Source: Mucidula mucida
Lineage: Eukaryota > Basidiomycota > Agaricomycetes > Agaricales > Physalacriaceae
Length of the DNA: 46,135 bases
Direction: 5' to 3'
Assembly (NCBI GenBank): GCA_015501055.1
Contig: JADNYV010000275.1
Location: forward strand, 1-46,135
Shown here: positions 12,413 through 24,932 of the stretch, piece by piece
How the letters are laid out: each line of letters starts with the position of its first letter
How positions within the stretch are numbered: the stretch's first letter is position 1
Notes under the pieces: generated by a model
Database searches by the model: none
The model's input: the letters and a program-made list of their open reading frames with translations, nothing else
What the model was told of the DNA's origin: nothing
Program-made: the position numbers and the translations under genes

Positions 12413-14172
12413 TTAATCGAGCCAAGCGCCATTATAAACGCCCACCGTGCTCGTCTTCAACAGCTCGACCGTACTTCTCCTGCGAAGCTCTATCTCCTCA
12501 ACATCATCGCACCAACGCTCGACAATGAGCTCTCCCTCAGTGCGGCCTTGACGCCACCCGACACGGCTCAGCTCGACGTTATTCAGGAGCCATGCAGTGT
12601 CTGAGCCAAGGCGCGCTGCTAAGGAATGTATACTGAGCATTACGCGCGCTACGGCAATAGAGTTGATGGCGACGAGATAGCTGGGAACGGAAACGTTCAG
12701 TCCGTGGCTGCCCGACGAACATGATTACTTACTTTGAATACGCAACGACAACGTTGAGCTGAACAACATCAATATGAGTCCTGGCGTAGTGAGCGTTCAT
12801 TACCTGGGCAAAGTCCTCCATAAATGATCCGACAGTGGAAACGCCAACCGAAACTAAGCGCTATGCTCAGAAGATCTGCCGCAAACGCGGGAAATCACGA
12901 ACCAAAGACCACGAAGTAGAAGAAACCGCCACTAAGAGAGGCGTCAGTCACCATGTGGCCTGACCTCGAAAAGTCGACCTACTCCCGAAGAAGTCGTTTC
13001 AATACCGGCGCGTGCTTCAACGTACGTCGATTTCGGAGAGCTCGGACAGCCGTCAAAGCATACAGAACAGTCTACACATGAAACATTGATCGTCAATCAC
13101 TTCTACTTGAGAACACGAGAACAACACCCACATGCAAGCACAGCGAAGGAAGATATATCCTCCAAAACTTATGCGGCCTATCAGCGCGACATCCCAGTAT
13201 CCTCAGCTTGTCCAGCACAACACCTGTACTCTGAAACCGAATGCGCACTGCCGAGTCGATGGTAAATCCCATAGCCAAAACGACAGACGTCCCGAACATG
13301 GCGATGATCATGATTTGGATCTTGCGGTTGTTGGAAAAGAGATGCCAGACGCGTATGACGAGAATGGCTGTGGTCCAAGACGAGATTGAGCTCAGTCGGG
13401 ATCACTACATGAACCGTACCTTGGATGATGGATATGGCGATCGAGTTTGAGATGAAAAGGAAGGGAACGATAGGCCGACAACTAGTCCCCGGTCGCGTGA
13501 GATGCATATTGGAAGAGTGTAGAAGCAGACTCTCACAACTGCGATGAGATGGCACGTTTGTTAGCCGACAGCATAACGCGAAGATGATGGTTACCCACAG
13601 ATTGGCTGGGGGATTGCAGTGTCACAGCTGGTGAACATTCGTCCGGAGATGTTAGATGCGGATGGAAGACAGATAGAACGCATTATGAACTTGCATATGA
13701 TATCGATGCTGTACAGGCTGTGAGATTGTAGAGACAACGCGTTGTTAAGATGACTTACACGCCGATGAATAGGACGAAGTAGCGGTTCTGTCATAGACAG
13801 GGCATATTGATTGAATGACGGGAAATGTAGAACACGTCGAGGCGCACCAGAAGAAACAGGCATCGCGTAAGAGTCCATTTTCCACTCCAGAAGTACTCGA
13901 CCTAAGGCAGCCGGATTAGGTAGATCGGAGGATGCGGAGTTACGCCTCACCTCATTGGCCAACGTTATGAGCCACTGAGCGAAAACATCAGCGGATTCAA
14001 TGTTTGCAGTCAACACCATGAGTACCTCGTAAACTGGAAAACAACTCAGCCAGACTCTGAGTGCGCAGAAACAAAACGCACCAAGTAACGAAAAGAATGC
14101 CACAGATACAAGTCGAGATATTTCTCCCCCAATCAACTCCGACGGAAGGAGTGTGTCGCTGTCCAAATCCAT
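12413..14172 (-). CDS. DUF6533-domain membrane protein
   Basis: Many small exons on the minus strand, starting MDLDSDTLLPSELIGGEISR at 14172. Joining exons through short introns gives VYEWLITLANEVEYFWSGKW then TLTRCLFLLNRYFVLFIG, the DUF6533 signature (tyrosine-rich 'Y[DE]yLlTl..E[VI]..fW..kWt..r.LFllNRY'). Later exons give ILVIRVWHLFSNNRKIQIMI, TVLYALTAVRALRNRRTLKH and DGGFFYFVVF, matching the helices that follow in this family, and a final exon ending at 12413 with a cytosolic tail. DUF6533 proteins are predicted multi-spanning proteins, expanded in Agaricomycetes, with no established function. I could not settle the exons around 13400-13700, so the full protein is not certain, but no clear lesion was seen. 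Confidence 0.8.
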
Positions 14173-16690
14173 GGCGCTAGCTCAACAATATTCCTGTTGT
14201 ACAGATCGCGGGGGGTATATATGGGACATCAATGGTGGGGGAAAGTAGAAGAAGGTATTGCAGGATGCGAACATCAATCAAAGACCGTGGCAAAATTACA
14301 ACACGAAGAGTGTCACGAGTCCTTCCATATACATTTTACGCACACGTCTGAGTAGCGAAAGATCAGAGGACGCCCAACTACGTCTAGGCCGATTGGATCA
14401 GCGGCGGTGTGATTGTAGTTGGAGAGAAAGTGACTGAATCATGATGGTGATATCTGTTATTTCGCCTAACAGAGGTGTCCACATTGTTCACCGGCGCTGT
14501 TACGTTGTGTGAAGGACGCCAAAAAGGAGATACCACGGTTATAACAGAAGCCACATCCTGGAGAACATGGGATGATCCTTTGTTACGGTTAGGGGTTAAC
14601 ATGCAGAGAAAGAGCCACTCGCCTCTCAACATCGCACGCCCTGCCGACGCGTTCGGAAGACGGCTCTAAATAGCTGTTGAATAGGCGAGGAATTGAAGAG
14701 GAACCAGTGCTATGGAACAGACCGGATCATATGGACACGCAGAACAAGTGATATCGACCATGATCGGACCGAGTTGGCGAGCGTTGGATCGTTGCTGTGT
14801 GAGTTTGAACATCACAGACATGCGCTAGGCGAAGACACATATCGTTCGAAGGAGGGATCTTAGGGGGCAGAGGTGGTGGTGGTGGAGTGCGAAGTACACC
14901 AACAGGTAGAGCTGGGACTTACTATACAGTGAGTGATTTGAATTTTCATGAGACAGTAGCAGACTGTACCTCTGAGCGCCCCTCGAGATGACAAGTTATT
15001 CCTAACGTTCCCTTCTAAGAAAGCGTTGTCAGAATCTGTTCGATTTAATGCGCACTAACGTACTGCTTGTATTGAGGACCTGATACCTGAAACCACGCGT
15101 CAACGGTACGACTAAACGCCGGCGGTTACCGAGATGCAATTCCACGGATTAATCCTCGAATTGAGAGCTCGGGCTGGTAAAGTTCGGTCCCAAGCATTCC
15201 TACCCCTATGACAAAAGGCGTCGGGCTTTTGAAAACGCGCGTCTCGTCTCACTGTCCAAAGTAGTCCCCTTCTGATCCTACAAAGCCTGCGCGAAACGCG
15301 CTAGGAATCCTTACCGCGCCACCGCCACCGCGTTGAAGCGATCAAGTTGGATCGTGTATGTCAATGAGCAAGGTGAGATGCATGAACCAGTCTATCAGAG
15401 GTTCCCAAGTTTCCCTTCTTATATCATCACCAAGAGGGTGGGGAGCTGTACATCGACCGATTCGCAACGCCGGACTTCACAGCAGGTCGCCAGCTGACCT
15501 CGTTACCGCATTCAATCACCTCTGCTTCGTCGCTCGGACTACTCGTATTCAAAACGTACGCTGGAAGCCGACGACGGAGCCTGTCGCCAGAAGAGGAGGG
15601 GCAGAGCAGATGAACGTCGAAAAGGATGAACGAAACCCGAAGGAGGAGAGATGAACCGTCGTAAATCAAGTGCATCGCACTATTCAAAAGTCAGAGTATG
15701 GAGGCGCAAGGAAAACAGAGGACAGGTCCTTGAACGCTTCGCAGGACTCGACTTTGCGTTTATCTATCATGGTGTATATCATAGGACCTGTTACTCTTGT
15801 CAACATCAATACCCAGAAGACTAAAAGCGTATCATACTTCTTCCACGTAGAAATATCCGGCGGAGCAGTAACATGTCCTATCTCTTATGAAATGTTAGTC
15901 GTCTACCATTGGGAATCGTTGTCAATCTGCTGTGTCAAGCCCAGGCTGAGCACCATAAAAGGCATATGATTCGGGGCAACAGCTGTAATGCGAAACGCCT
16001 AATGATCCTCGATTTCGATTCCGCTGGGCTGTAATCCGAAGTTTAGAACGGATGTTTGTATAAAGAGCTTGGTGCTCGCGCCAAGTTTCGTTCAGAGACC
16101 ATTATTACACACGGCGGATGAAGCTGAGAGGAGAAAATACGCGATGTGACAGACGCTAGACGCGCGATGATGGTGGTTACAGATCAAGCTGCCCCTTGCC
16201 ACGTGGCCTCGTGTAAATTCAATACGAGTGTATGCTCTGGGCAAACATACTGACCAAAAATGACACAGAAGAATTAAAATCGAGCCAAAAAGCAATCTCG
16301 ATGTGCTGTCCTTAGTTCTGTTTGAAGAAATTGCGCCACATTTCTTTCCTATAGAGTAAGTATTTTGATTTTGGGGATGTATATACTTGGCAATGTCGTA
16401 CAGGATACAGTACAGTCCTGGTATCGATATTCAAAAATGCTTTGCAGTATTCCGGGATGAAAAGGGAAAACTTGCTACTGGACCTCTTACTTCACCTTCC
16501 TTGCCCTTCTTGACTTTCCAAATTACGCCCGCTGGCCTATCATAGGCCCAATCCCGATCTCAAGGAGAAACGTCTCCGAATTATACGCAAGGCCGCCCAG
16601 GCTTCCTATAGTCTCCATCCCCAACGCATGACAGTCCCAATTGCCCGACGGACTGAGCCCCATCGGCAACAAAAACGACATCGGAGTACT
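14173..16690. other. 2.5-kb stretch without a recognised gene
   Basis: Frames here are short and match nothing I know. A GGT-type microsatellite lies near 14875. A plus-strand stretch around 15437-15600 (opening GGELYIDRFATPDFTAGRQL) reads like coding sequence but stops soon after and is unsupported. It may hold relics or the promoter of the DUF6533 gene. Confidence 0.4.
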
Positions 16691-18204
16691 CTACGAATTG
16701 TCGTCAATACCCATCTCATGCACCGCATACTCCTCCTCCACAACGTATGACAAACTGACTCTGGGCGGACAGAGTGTAAAATCAATATTGCGAACATGAC
16801 TACAGTCTTCGTGTCGATGAGAGTACATGACATTGTGTGTAACGCAGGTGAGGAAATGGACGTCGCGTGAGTCGATGGCTTGAGAGACGCCGCAGCTCGC
16901 TGATTGGACAATTAGCAAAGAGTGAGGAATCATAAAGAATGGGACGTACCTTGACGCACTTCCTGGTAGCTCCGACACTTTTCTCGATGACGGCGGTCCC
17001 ATTCTGTCTTCTGACATGCTATAAAGCAATAAAATCTGACGCCACATCCCGAGCACCTACGTGAACGACGGACGTCATTCGATTCCGTATTCGAGCACTA
17101 TTAACACAACAGTAATATTACTGGTGAAGATTAGCAGCGAAAGACTGACCTCGGACGAATCACAAACTGTCTCCGTGTTAACTTTGGGCAACTCATAAAG
17201 CCCAACCATCTTCCCAAATTGTTCCTCGTACACCTTCCACTTCTCAGTAGCTCGCACTTCCGGTGAAACGAAGCGCATGATATGGCCTTGCGCTCTGACA
17301 GCCGCTGTCAAAACGGACCGATATATCAGATACGGAGCCGTGCGATACACAAAATCCGCCACCGCATTCACCGAAGCCTCACGCGTAAAACTGTCCGCTT
17401 CGTCCACATGCGTCATAACCAGCTTGTGCATACGCACCATACTCAACACTGCCTGCTCGGTATACGCCTCCCTTGCGATCGCCGCCCCAAACAAGTGGAT
17501 CAGCCTTCCGATATGCTGATACCCCATCTGCGCACACCCGTCGCTGACCAGCAAATGCGTTTCAATGATGCATTTATCGTCTCGGACTTCACAGCGCGGC
17601 GGAGAAACTATAACTGCGATATCGTGACCATCATCTCGCACGTCCAGCGCAGGTGTTCAGTATCCATGAGCCGATTTGTGATGCGCTGATTTAAGAGGAA
17701 TTGGTATAGGGCCCGATATGACAGCGCGAGGAAGTGTCCAGACTGTTTGAAAGCCGCCTCTGAAACGGATTGTGCTTTCAGGACGATTACTGCATCAGTG
17801 ACGCAGGAAAGGAAGCGGTCTGCAAAGGTTTCCGGGTTATCGTAAAGCTCTTGACCGTAGAGGGGAAGATCATCGTAATTGGTGTATCGCCCTAGGTGAT
17901 ATCCCAATGCCATGAAACACTGGCGAAGGACTGTCTTTCGCGATGTGAGGGATGAGGCTGTGCTGTGATAGACCAACGCGGGAATAACATTGTTAAGGAA
18001 GACCGTCCGGTCCTCCGTTCGCGTTCCGTCGAGCGCTTCGAGCTCGATGATGTACCTAAATAGACTGGGATGCGTTCGAGCACCTACGAAGGCGCCGACG
18101 AGAGTTGACACGACCTCGACAAAGTTCTCGCGGAATTCTGGCTCTCGCCCGGGAATAATAACTTTGTCGATGATATAAGTAATCCAGGACGTCAGGTATG
18201 GCAT
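16691..18204 (-). CDS. MYND zinc-finger protein
   Basis: A long helical region (from MPYLTSWITYIIDKVIIPGR at 18204) is followed by a C-terminal MYND finger. After an intron at about 17151-17102 the exon reads C..C in RRCSGCGVRFYC, then FIACQKTEWDRRHREKC, giving the CxxC, YCxxxC and HxxxC metal ligands. A further intron at about 16950-16901 leads to the final exon (DVHFLTCVTHNVMYSH, ending VVEEEYAVHEMGIDDNS). Helical body, then MYND, then a short acidic tail is the standard layout of the large Agaricomycete MYND family, thought to bind proline-rich partners. Roles are mostly unknown. Between about 17640 and 17605 the frame must change (MMVTISQ into SPPRCEVRDDK) and no good intron fits, so there may be a one-base lesion. 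The true start may lie in an upstream exon. Confidence 0.72.
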
Positions 18205-18449
18205 GATATTAATGATGAGTGTGGCTCCTTCGGTCGCGTACCGAGAACCACTGGAAGGCGAAGTGTCGAGGAAACCATCGCCGTATTTTCATCTGGATCG
18301 TCCGTTGGCGTGATTCCGTTGCAGGTCGTAGCTTACAAAAATACCGCAATGCGTGTTAGTCCTGTGTGTTCTCATAGGCCCACATTTCATCGTTTTGGGA
18401 GACTTCACATTTGAAAGAAAGGGAATACACGGACGAGCAATCATTTTTT
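18205..18449. other. Short intergenic between MYND and APH-like genes
   Basis: The downstream end of the APH-like gene and the promoter or an unresolved first exon of the MYND gene. An open minus-strand stretch near 18280-18210 (including FLDTSPSSGSRYATEGATLI) reads straight into the MYND gene and may be its missing 5' coding part, but it is preceded in frame by a TGA with no clear acceptor. Confidence 0.35.
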
Positions 18450-19861
18450 CTACGCCGACGTACCGTACTCCTGCTTGGCCAGGACCTGGTCTAACATATT
18501 TGCTATCGTTGCCGGACTTACGACCATGCTTATGGCCTGACACGCCCTCTCCAACCAGAACATAAGACAAGCTTTATCACTCTGAGCCCGCCACAAGACA
18601 GGATCAGGAAACTGTGCCTCACATTCGGCATGAAACACGGTCCGAAGCTCGGAAGTCTCTTCGCTGACAAGGAATTCGGGAGTACCCGTTAGATTCCACA
18701 ATGGCGTGGTGCTTGCACAATCCCAGTCCAACAACGTCAATTGAGATGGATCTGTGGCAGAGATCATGACATTTGTGTTGGTCAGATCAGGATGCGAGAG
18801 AACGAAGGGTCCGAAGGGGTGAGGAAGACGCTGCTCAAGCCCAGGCAGGGAAGAGACAACTTGTGCGAGCTTGTCGTACGTCGACAGGTAGCCGGACATA
18901 ATGGATTGCCACCCAATGGCGGTGAGATCTTCGTTTTGCCATTTTACTTCTAACTCGGACTGATGAGACAAGGTCGATATACGTTCTCGGGCGATGCAAG
19001 CTAACAAGTACTCGCGCTCCGTACGGAACGGACCAGCTTCAAGAGAGGCATCTCGTGTGAAGAACCAAGGAGCACAACACGGAAGCATTGGACCAATGAC
19101 TGGTATGTCGGAACCGTGAGTGGGCGACGGGTACAAACTCCCGATCTTGTCAAATTGTGTCTGGGCAAGAGCAACGACGATATTGGCAAGAGCGCGGACT
19201 GCTATACGCTTTTCGTCGAAAGACATTGTATTCCATCTCGTTGCCAATGTCATATCGCCAACCTTTTGAGGTGATTAGAAGCGTCGGAGTACTTAGCAGC
19301 AAGATACAACCACCTTTTCAATGACCATGAACGGAGCATGGGCCTCGTTCTGTGCCGTTGGATCATGATACAGGACTTGGGGCACCGGAATACTTGTATT
19401 TTTCGCCAGCCAAGCAATCGTAGCGACCTGAAAGACCTGATGAATCTCACAGCCTTCCCAAGCAATTCAAGAAATACCTCAGATTGCATTTTGTTGTAGC
19501 CGCGGTAGGCGACATACTCGTAGGCAACGCGAGCCACAAATTCTCTTCCTCCATCGCAATGAGCAAAATAGATCTGTAAACGATCGCCGCTTCAGCTGGG
19601 GTTCCTTGTGTCCATGAGAACTAACACGGTGATATCCGCCTAGAAGAACGAATCAGAAATGATGAATCCACCTTCCGCCTTCAATGTCAGGCCAGAGCAG
19701 TGGAACCCCGTCGCCTTGGAAAGTGCGATCTTCAGGCCATCGACGTTCAACTGTGCATTCATAGCTAGACATCGCGCAGAGCGAGACGCTCTGGCAAGCA
19801 TTTCGGCGCTGGAATGGTGCATAGTGAGAAAGTGAGCAAGGCCTGGACTGTTGGACGTCAA
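18450..19861 (-). CDS. APH-type (aminoglycoside phosphotransferase fold) protein
   Basis: The main exon (19253-18450 region) holds the phosphotransferase motifs LSHPDLTNTNVMI (catalytic HxDxxxxN type) and LLDWDCAST (metal-binding Asp). Upstream exons, joined across introns ending near 19265 and 19440, give FVARVAYEYVAYRGYNKMQS, then VATIAWLAKNTSIPVPQVL (the family's 'tirwL...T.IPVP.V') and a linker to VGDMTLATRW. Further upstream, LKIALSKATGFHCSGLTLKA fits the start of the domain. Fungal APH-fold proteins phosphorylate small molecules or proteins. The substrate is unknown and drug resistance should not be inferred. The start is uncertain: Met codons at 19861 and 19762 are both in frame with the first segment, and the join between the first and second segments is not resolved. 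Confidence 0.75.
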
Positions 19862-20597
19862 TTGATAAGTTACGTGGTGCCTGTATGCCGCATGGAGGGA
19901 AGTACATAACTCAGTGATCCGCGTCCACCTCGATCATCCACAATACATCATGATGATGAGAGTAGGGTCGACTGAAAACTGGCAGATAAATCACGGGTGT
20001 ACTTATCGTCGGATCTGTAGGTTTATCCAATGGGGCTGTCCGACTAAGCTACTTAAGTACTCACTCATCGACAAACGCGACATGATTGCCGGAAGAAGAT
20101 ACACCGAATTCTGTCCTTCCTTGAATCGTTTCAAAGGAGCCTATGGAACGTATCTCATACTTTGACTCCTATACAAAGGCATACATGTAGTATCGCCTTG
20201 AGCAGACCAAAAATACCCTCTAATGCTGTTCAAGGGGGGGTACTCTCGCATTCAAAAGGACCAGACATGGCGAATAGTAGAGGGGATGCGTGGAATAGAT
20301 GGTGATAGAAGATGTGTTGTAGTTCGTCGTGAGAGAAGGGAAACAAAGAGTCAGCACAATGGTGCGCCATTTTATACCCTAGTGTAACGTGACAGCAGAG
20401 AGTGAAATGGACGACAATGGAGGAACAGAACAAAGCGCAACACGGCACGTGTTTGTGGACCATCCACTCGCCTTTTTGGGCATTGCACTGATGCATGCAA
20501 AAAAGGATACTGTAATCGTACGACAGCACTAGCTCACAGCTCTGACTGAGTCAGACTGATCAGATTTATCAGGCAAAATATACGTCAGCGACTGATT
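19862..20597. other. Intergenic, nothing recognised
   Basis: This stretch holds the upstream region of the APH-like gene and the downstream flank of the tRNA. On the minus strand a TTTT run about 20 bases past the tRNA (near 20575) could serve as the RNA polymerase III stop. Confidence 0.4.
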
Positions 20598-20670
20598 TGG
20601 GGACACCCAGGATTGAACTGGGGACCTCCAGAACTTCAGTCTGTTGCTCTCCCAACTGAGCTATGTCCCC
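20598..20670 (-). tRNA. tRNA-Phe (GAA)
   Basis: The minus strand folds as a complete 73-nt cloverleaf: acceptor GGGGACA paired with TGTCCCC, D arm GCTC..GAGC, anticodon loop CTGAAGT on an ACAGA/TCTGG stem with one mismatch, and T arm CCCAG-TTCAATC-CTGGG. The discriminator base is A. The anticodon is GAA, so it reads phenylalanine codons. The A-box (TAGCTCAGTTGG) and B-box (GTTCAATCC) are in place. No intron is present. The 3' CCA is not encoded, as expected in eukaryotes. Confidence 0.95.
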
Positions 20671-21081
20671 GGGTAAATGAGTTGCCCTCTTTCCTATAGT
20701 ACGTCCCATTCATCGAGTTTCTGGCTCTTTTTTAAATAGCCTCTCGACGCCGGTTTCTGGAGGGGATGACTCCGCCAACGATCCGACCGGCTTGATGAAG
20801 CGACTGGTGTCGATTCTGACCGCGAAAGGATGCTCTACGGCGGTACGAAGAATCCACCCTGGACTGCTCAATGATCAAAACAACGATTGGTCCCGGCAGC
20901 GGCCACTCGGGTTCACGAACCAGTCTCTGATAGGTGAATGTTTAGACGCAGATCCTAAGAGCTCGGAGCCGTAGTACAGGATCCGCATCCAATGCCGCAA
21001 ATTATTAGCGTAAAACTTTTCTTCGTTCGTCCAAATATAAAGCGTACCCTCCGTGGACTGACTCGCGTAGCTCGTCACCCC

Positions 21082-22431
21082 ATGTCAAAACTCCCCCAAG
21101 AAATCATTGACGCCATTGTTGACGAAATATGGATATCATCTTGTCCGGAGAAGACATCTACGCTTCTCACCTGCTCTTGTGCGTCGAGGCGCTTTCTCTA
21201 TCGAGTGCGCGCCCATCTGTTCCGCGAGGTTCATCTCTACCATCCTTCCTGTGCACCCCTATCACAAGCCGTCGGTGCTGAGGCAAACGGTCTTCATTGC
21301 TTGCTATCACATTTCCAGGGCATATTATTCCACTGTTCCATCCCCCTAGACTGCGGCGTTGTACGGTCTCTACATCTGCACGGAAACCCGGGAGGCACGG
21401 ATTGGGAGGAATGGCTCGAGTCTGATCATCGGATCTCAGAGGTCTTTGCCGCACTCGGGCGGCTTGAGCGTCTTACTTTCCGCTCATTCAAAATGTCGGG
21501 CGATACTTCCGCTCCTTTGGCTCCCAGCGTCACGGATGTTGCGTTCCATAACGTGCAGTTCACTGACGCTGGAGGTCTGGTGCATTGCTTAGGACAATTC
21601 CCGAGGATGGAGTCTCTATCTATCTCGAAGTGCAGTTTTCTGCACCAATTCAGAAAAGACTTGGAGCCGGTCGTGGATCTTGGCTCCCTCCGAGCGTTGA
21701 CTTTGAACGATATGTGTAATTTTGCTCTTGAGCACCTGACTTTCCTGCGTCTGGCGCAGTTACAGAGCTTGAATTATCAAAGTAGTGCGGTACAGTGGTT
21801 GCCGAAGGATCTGGCTGCGTTGTCGTATATTTCGCGTCTGATACGTGTTTCCAAGTCTGTTATTACGGACTTGACCGTCAATATGTGTTCGCTTGCCATT
21901 GAGTCCCCGTACGTTGACGGGTTTCCCTCTTACCTTATGGTCTTAACATTCCAATGATCTAGGTCGCATCCGCCTCCTCTGCTACCTCTGTCCAACCTCA
22001 CGTCGCTCAATGTGACCATCTTCATGCATGGCATAAGCCACTCTAGAAATAACACGGCGTCACAAGCGATTCAATTTCATGACGCTCATCTGGTCTCGTT
22101 TCTCCTCGACTCGCTCTCCCTAGAAACAACCTATTCATTGGAAACGTTCACGCTATCACTTGACCGTGTGTGGTACCCTCCCTATTCCCCCCAAGACCAA
22201 AGTGATCTTTTGGTCAAGATTGGCAGCTCGTTAGCCAGTCCCTTCATGCCGTATCTTGCCCGTGTACGAGTTGTCAATAGAGATACTGGTCGGCCTGTCT
22301 GGTCGTGCTCAAAGTCGTTTTTGGATGTTAAGGCGAGTACGGGATTTGCGGCTCTGGAACGGCGAAGAGTTTTGGATATGGAGGAACCTGCTGAGTGGGA
22401 CAAGAGGGCGTCGCCTTGGTGTATGGGTTGA
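21082..22431 (+). CDS. F-box protein, intact
   Basis: Two exons (21082-21908 and 21963-22431) with a 54-nt GT..AG intron join to 1296 nt, giving 431 residues. It opens MSKLPQEIIDAIVDEI, the classic 'LPqEIidaIvd' F-box start, continues with a Cys/Leu-rich core (LTCSCASRRFLYRVRAHLFR) and an LRR-like body (for example GRLERLTFRSFKMSG and FPRMESLSISKCSF). F-box proteins bring substrates to SCF ubiquitin ligases. The Met at 21082 is chosen over an in-frame start 90 bases upstream because it sits directly before the F-box. No lesion was seen. Confidence 0.82.
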
Positions 22432-22727
22432 TGTGACCTGTGAAGGATCCGAGTCGTAGCCATTACGCCATAGTGTATGTACGCGTATATGCAAACGTAA
22501 ACTTGAAGTTCGCGGTGAATGCACACACTGTCCGTTATGAGAGCGGGGTGGTCGATCACTCTATAAAAAATAACTTCCAGGTGCGATGCTCTGAGATATG
22601 ATTCTGACCGTGACCGCGCATATAGTTGGCGTACTTCCCCATTAGGCCCAAATTCCAGTGGTCCTTGTTGATGATCAAAACGCCTCTTTATTTGTCACCG
22701 CCACCAAATAGTACTCTCTATGCTAGA

Positions 22728-24932
22728 ATGGCGCCTCCCGCACATAAAACGCACGCTAAGAAACTGTTTAATTTTGTGCCTCCACCCTCTACCACGATAT
22801 CCACCTCCCGAGACCTTTCTACATTTTCCGGACACGCACCTGGACGAGAGTCTTACGCTGAAGCGCATCTGTATCCTGCCCTCCATCTTCGATGACACTT
22901 TGCGATCCTTTGAAACCCTCTTTCCTTCGGCAGCTCAAGCGGAAATTAGCGATGCTATGTTCTTTTTCCCTACCTCGACGTATTCCGACCTGACAACCAA
23001 GTACGATGCCGTGGATGTTCGCGAAGCCTACGTAAAAGGTGTTGCATTTGCATGCACACAGGTAGTGTCTGGAGTTATGTTACACCCCGACGATCCAACA
23101 GCCATCCCGATAATCGCCTGGGATGCGAACCCATTTCAGTTCACTAAGCATAACTCCACGTTTCATGGCGAAAGCTTTGTCCTCGCGTTCAGGAACAAAC
23201 TCGAGGGGTTTACTGCCGGCTCGCAGGAGAGGATTCGGTCCGTCGTAGAACATTTCCCGGTTCTCGCGATTGGAATGATGCTTTGCCCCAATGGCGAATG
23301 GTGCTTGAAGGAGATGGACACCTTGGCACCTGCTGAAGAACAACAGTTCTCAGATTTCCCCTGGGTCGTCAATTCTGTTCCAACGGGTCATGCCCCTACG
23401 CCGACCGCTGTACGTTCCGCAGATGCAAAGAATTCTATTTGGCAGCTGCCGAGTCCTCCTCCTCCTACAACATCGACACTACGGAGATCAGCCCGCTACG
23501 GACCTAGCTCACGCAAGTCAGTCAAAAGAACTTCTCCCACAAACTTCAAGCCAAAAGATATTCATCCAGCTCCTCCACGACCTATACTTGCAGCAGAACT
23601 GATACAACGAGTGGGTGATCCTTCATTATCATGCAGGCTTATTATCCGTAGGCGTGGGTTAAAGCTGTCCGCTTCGACGTCTCCGTTATCCTCTTCGATT
23701 GCGGCAACTTTCTTCGAATTGGAATTCGACACCGGGAGACACAAACTCTTTATCTGTCCTCACTCATTGATGTGGGCAATCCTGACTCTGAATACGGCAG
23801 GTTGATGCTCGGTCTTCATTTCTGCATTGTGCATGACGTTCTTGCGCGTCTACCTCACGCGCATCCTTCTGCGGGAGATGAACGGAATCTCCCTCAAGCT
23901 CCGAGTCGTCTATCTCGTCGAAACGTAGTGCTGACCATCTGCCTCAAGAGCCGCTACTAAACGTCGTCGTACAACAGAACCGGCCGCAGAGCGTGCTATA
24001 ATATGTTGTTTATAACTCTTCCGATACGAGACTGATCTAATGTTCTCTTCCTAACGCTTAGCGACCAGTCGAAAATACACGTTCAGATAAGAAGAAAGCC
24101 CCAAGCGACTTACGAATTGTGCGTTCCTGCTTATATCGTGATCACCTACTGAGAATTCGAACTGCAGCGCACACGCGGGTATTTTGACTCGCATCCCGTG
24201 CTCGCTTTGTATCTTCGTATTCACGATTTCAATTCCCCAGCACCCGAGGTCCTGCTGGCTCCGGACCATCCGAGAGCGAAGATCTATAAAGCGGCGACCT
24301 GAATTCCCTTGATCCTCACGTCTGAACTTGGTCATGGAGCCACGGGACAGACTTATACGGCAATCTTGGGGCCAGGTTACGAGAACTTACCGTGCAGCCG
24401 TCTAGTTGTGCAACTCGCGGTCACGAAGAAGAGTCTTTTGTCTCTCCGACATGAGTACGATGTGTATTGTAACCTTCAATCTGCTGGCGTCTTGGGGATT
24501 CCGTACATCTTCGGATACTATCAGGACGATCTTCGGGGCATGGGAGCGCTGGTTATGCATGATGTCGGGACTCCACTGGGACGGAGAATGGATACCAATA
24601 AGAAGATCAAGTGCTCAGCTGCTGAGCGGTCGGTGGTTTTCTGTTGGTACTTGACATTCGCTGAAAACGTTGTTCACAGGGCGTCTTTGAAGAAGATCCT
24701 TCAAGCGATTCATGATCAGGGTGTACTGCATCGGGACCTTCGGTCGTGGAATATAATGTGCAATCGATATGGTGAAGTGTCTATTATAGACTTTGATCGT
24801 GCGAGCTTCAAAGCTTCCAAGGAGGAGCTTAGACAGGAAACTAGGCGTTTGGCCCGCTTCCTGAAGGGCGACATCAGGAAAAAGGTCCCCAGGTTATATT
24901 TCGAGAATAGTCCTAGAATAGGCCTAATTTGA
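22728..24932 (+). pseudogene. Kinase-family paralogue broken by frameshifts
   Basis: It starts at 22728 with HAKKLFNFVPPP, matching NRKKFFDFSPPP of the intact paralogue at 6904-9088. The frame shifts by one base near 22790 into a long clean stretch (HFPDTHLDESLTLKR and onward). A 44-nt intron near 23611-23654 leads to WVKAVRFDVSVILFDCGNFL and IRHRETQTLYLSSLID. Another one-base change near 23955 breaks the linker; the fragment copy at 44927-45184 keeps the better reading there. The kinase part resumes at about 24309: glycine loop GHGATGQTY, then VVQLA where the paralogue has VLKIA, so the ATP-binding Lys is Gln. HRD (LHRDLRSWN) and DFD (IIDFDRAS) remain. Its last codons overlap the possible left edge of the transposon at 24911. 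Confidence 0.72.

Noticed and set aside
14870..14890. GGT-type microsatellite as a functional element
   Set aside because: Only about five units, no gene context and no second copy.
18450..19861. Aminoglycoside resistance gene
   Set aside because: Only the phosphotransferase fold is shared. Fungal members of this fold are numerous and not known as resistance enzymes.
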